Shown: piece after piece, positions 6,811 to 8,097 of the stretch
Layout: each line of letters begins with the position of its first letter
Numbering within the stretch: the stretch's first letter is position 1
Origin: an uncultured Eubacteriales bacterium
GTDB taxonomy: Bacteria > Bacillota > Clostridia > Oscillospirales > Oscillospiraceae
Reading direction: 5' to 3'
Length of the DNA stretch: 8,097 nucleotides
Assembly (NCBI GenBank): GCA_900549495.1
Contig: UROL01000084.1
Span: 1 to 8,097 of the forward strand
Made by a program: the position numbers and the translations under genes
The notes under the pieces: model-generated
The model's database searches: none
What the model was told of the DNA's origin: nothing
The model's input: the letters and a program-made list of their open reading frames with translations, nothing else

Positions 6811-8071
6811 TCAGGCCGCTGCCAGAACTGTGCAGATACGGATTTCCTTTGCCGTCTCGCTGAGGTCAAACTGGCCGTCGTCTGCCACGGTGATATGCAC
6901 CTCGTAGAGGGTATCGGCATCCAGGGTCTCGGGGGTGTCCCCCAGCTCGGTTTGCAGATGCCACATGGCGGCGGGAACCTCCGCCAGTTTTCCCTCGGGC
7001 ATGTAGGCGTACAGCTTCAGGGCGGCGGCACCACCGGTGAGGCCATTCATACGCAGGGCCACCACCGTATTGGGGTGGACATTTTCAACGGTAACGGTAT
7101 TCAGCCAACCGGTGACGGTGCCCTGGCCGCCGTCTGCCTGGAACTGCTCCTGGGTCAGGACATTGCGGTGAGCCATGTCCAAATTCACCCGGCGATAGGG
7201 CATCTCCGGCAGGTAGACGAAGCGGTCCTGCAGCCGCAGCAGCTCCAGATAGCCGGTGGGGCAATACAGGCTGTTGCCGCTGCTTCCGGCATACATACCG
7301 ATGGCCATATTGTTATAGCCGAACTTGCTGGCCACGTCCATGGTAAACACGGTCTCTCCGGTTTCAAAATCCAGCATGATATACTGCCACATGCCGGTGC
7401 TCAAATCCTGCACATAGCCGTAGACATAGCCGGTAGCAGTGGACAGCTTCATCATGGAGGTATCCCGCAGGTCGTTTCTGCACCAGATGCGCTTCATCTC
7501 ATAGCCGCTGTCGGTCTTGATGGTATCCACCCGCTCCACGCCGGGCATAATCATGGCGTTGCCCTTGGTCAGCCAGTTGATATCGTAGATATTGGCATAG
7601 CTCTGGATGGAGGAATCGCTGTCCTTTGCCGCCAGCTGGGCGCTGCCTGCGCCGAACCAGTTGCACACAATGGTGCTGACGGTGCCCTGGCCGTTGTCAT
7701 AGACAATGGCGGAGTTGTCCACGGTGACAGGCCCCTCCACCTGGTCAAGAACCGGCATACTGGCAACCACCTGGCCGGTCTTCATGTCCAGAGCCAGCAG
7801 GTTCACCGGGTTCTGATTGTCGGTGAACATCACCAAATCCTTTGCAAGGGACGGGGAGCAGCCGCTGCCCCAGGCCAGGCCGCCGCCGGTGGTCTGGTCG
7901 CCGGGGGCGCTGTCCTTGGCACCTGCGCTTTCATAGGGGGTACACCACACCTGCTGGATGCCGCCGTTGGCCCGCAGCAGGTAGCAATTCAGATTGGTCA
8001 AAATCACTGCGCCGTCCTTGCAGGAGGCGATGCCGTTTTCCACGCCTTCGCCGGGGGTCAGCGGATAGACA
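6811..8071 (-). CDS. PQQ-like beta-propeller protein with extra C-terminal domain, 5'-truncated
   Basis: 419 native residues (numbered from the codon at 8070); the N-terminus is beyond the contig. The apparent start MCIRDS is adapter sequence. Residues 9-285 show blade-like repeats. VENGIA..KDGAVILTN is followed by the SGCSPSLAKDLVMFTDN segment (69-85), then LLALDMKTGQVV (91-102), then LSTATGYVYGYVQ (209-221) and IMLDFETGETVF (231-242), then a FGYNNMAIGMY block. These match, from memory, a widespread uncharacterised secreted family of PQQ-like propellers with SGTTPTL..D.VAITDNADP and LST..GLVYTY...W.L.ALDF.TG motifs. Residues about 286-419 are a further domain, strand-rich, with no recognised relative. 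The protein is probably exported, but the signal peptide region is missing. The stop is TGA at 6813-6811, followed by a hairpin. No enzyme activity can be assigned. Confidence 0.75.
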
Positions 8072-8097
8072 CTGTCTCTTATACACATCTGACGCTG
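8072..8097 (-). other. Nextera library adapter (read-1 side), not genomic
   Basis: Bases 8072-8090 are CTGTCTCTTATACACATCT, the Tn5 mosaic end in reverse orientation, and 8091-8097 (GACGCTG) continue the Nextera read-1 adapter. Native DNA ends at 8071. On the minus strand, translation through it creates the artefact start MCIRDS for the beta-propeller gene. Confidence 0.98.

Overview
The window is an 8.1 kb assembled fragment from what looks like a GC-rich, low-copy Firmicute of the class Clostridia, probably an Oscillospiraceae-type gut bacterium. The basis is codon use with mostly G or C in third positions, Shine-Dalgarno sites of the AGGAGG type, GTG and TTG starts, sigma-A promoters close to TTGACA-N17-TATAAT, and the protein families present. 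The taxonomic placement is inference. Both ends are not genomic: bases 1-29 and 8072-8097 are Nextera (Tn5) library adapter sequence, so the native DNA runs from 30 to 8071.

Left part, + strand: a glycerol kinase gene (glpK) lacking its first ~73 codons is followed after 70 nt by a gene for an unusual SSB-like protein that reads as two OB-fold units repeated in exact 97-residue register. Twenty nt later comes nth (endonuclease III) with all catalytic and iron-sulfur residues. The last two form a probable DNA repair/maintenance pair. A strong intrinsic terminator at 2683-2724 closes this unit.

Middle, + strand: a SpoVB/MurJ-type lipid-linked oligosaccharide flippase (2723-4264) starts with TTG inside the U-tract of that terminator, and its ribosome binding site is the terminator's 3' arm. 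A near-consensus sigma-A promoter at 4256-4284 lies over the flippase stop codon and drives a small membrane-anchored protein (4316-5053). That protein has a degenerate ComEC-like metallo-beta-lactamase remnant and a C-terminal His/Cys zinc-binding-like module.

Right part, - strand: a 528-residue secreted or anchored acidic protein of unknown function (5055-6641) converges on the previous gene with one base between stop codons. Its promoter (TTGACA-N17-TAGAGT) has the -35 box in the loop of a 9-bp inverted repeat, a possible operator. Upstream of it, a 13-bp hairpin ends a 5'-truncated gene (6811-8071) for a PQQ-like beta-propeller protein with an extra C-terminal domain. The two minus-strand products are both probably extracytoplasmic.

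No tRNA, rRNA, CRISPR, integrase or transposase gene was seen, and no stretch longer than 170 bases lacks a gene. I see no complete novel defence or mobile system. The most unusual items are the tandem-OB SSB, the terminator/RBS/start-codon overlap, and the degenerate MBL plus zinc-module protein.
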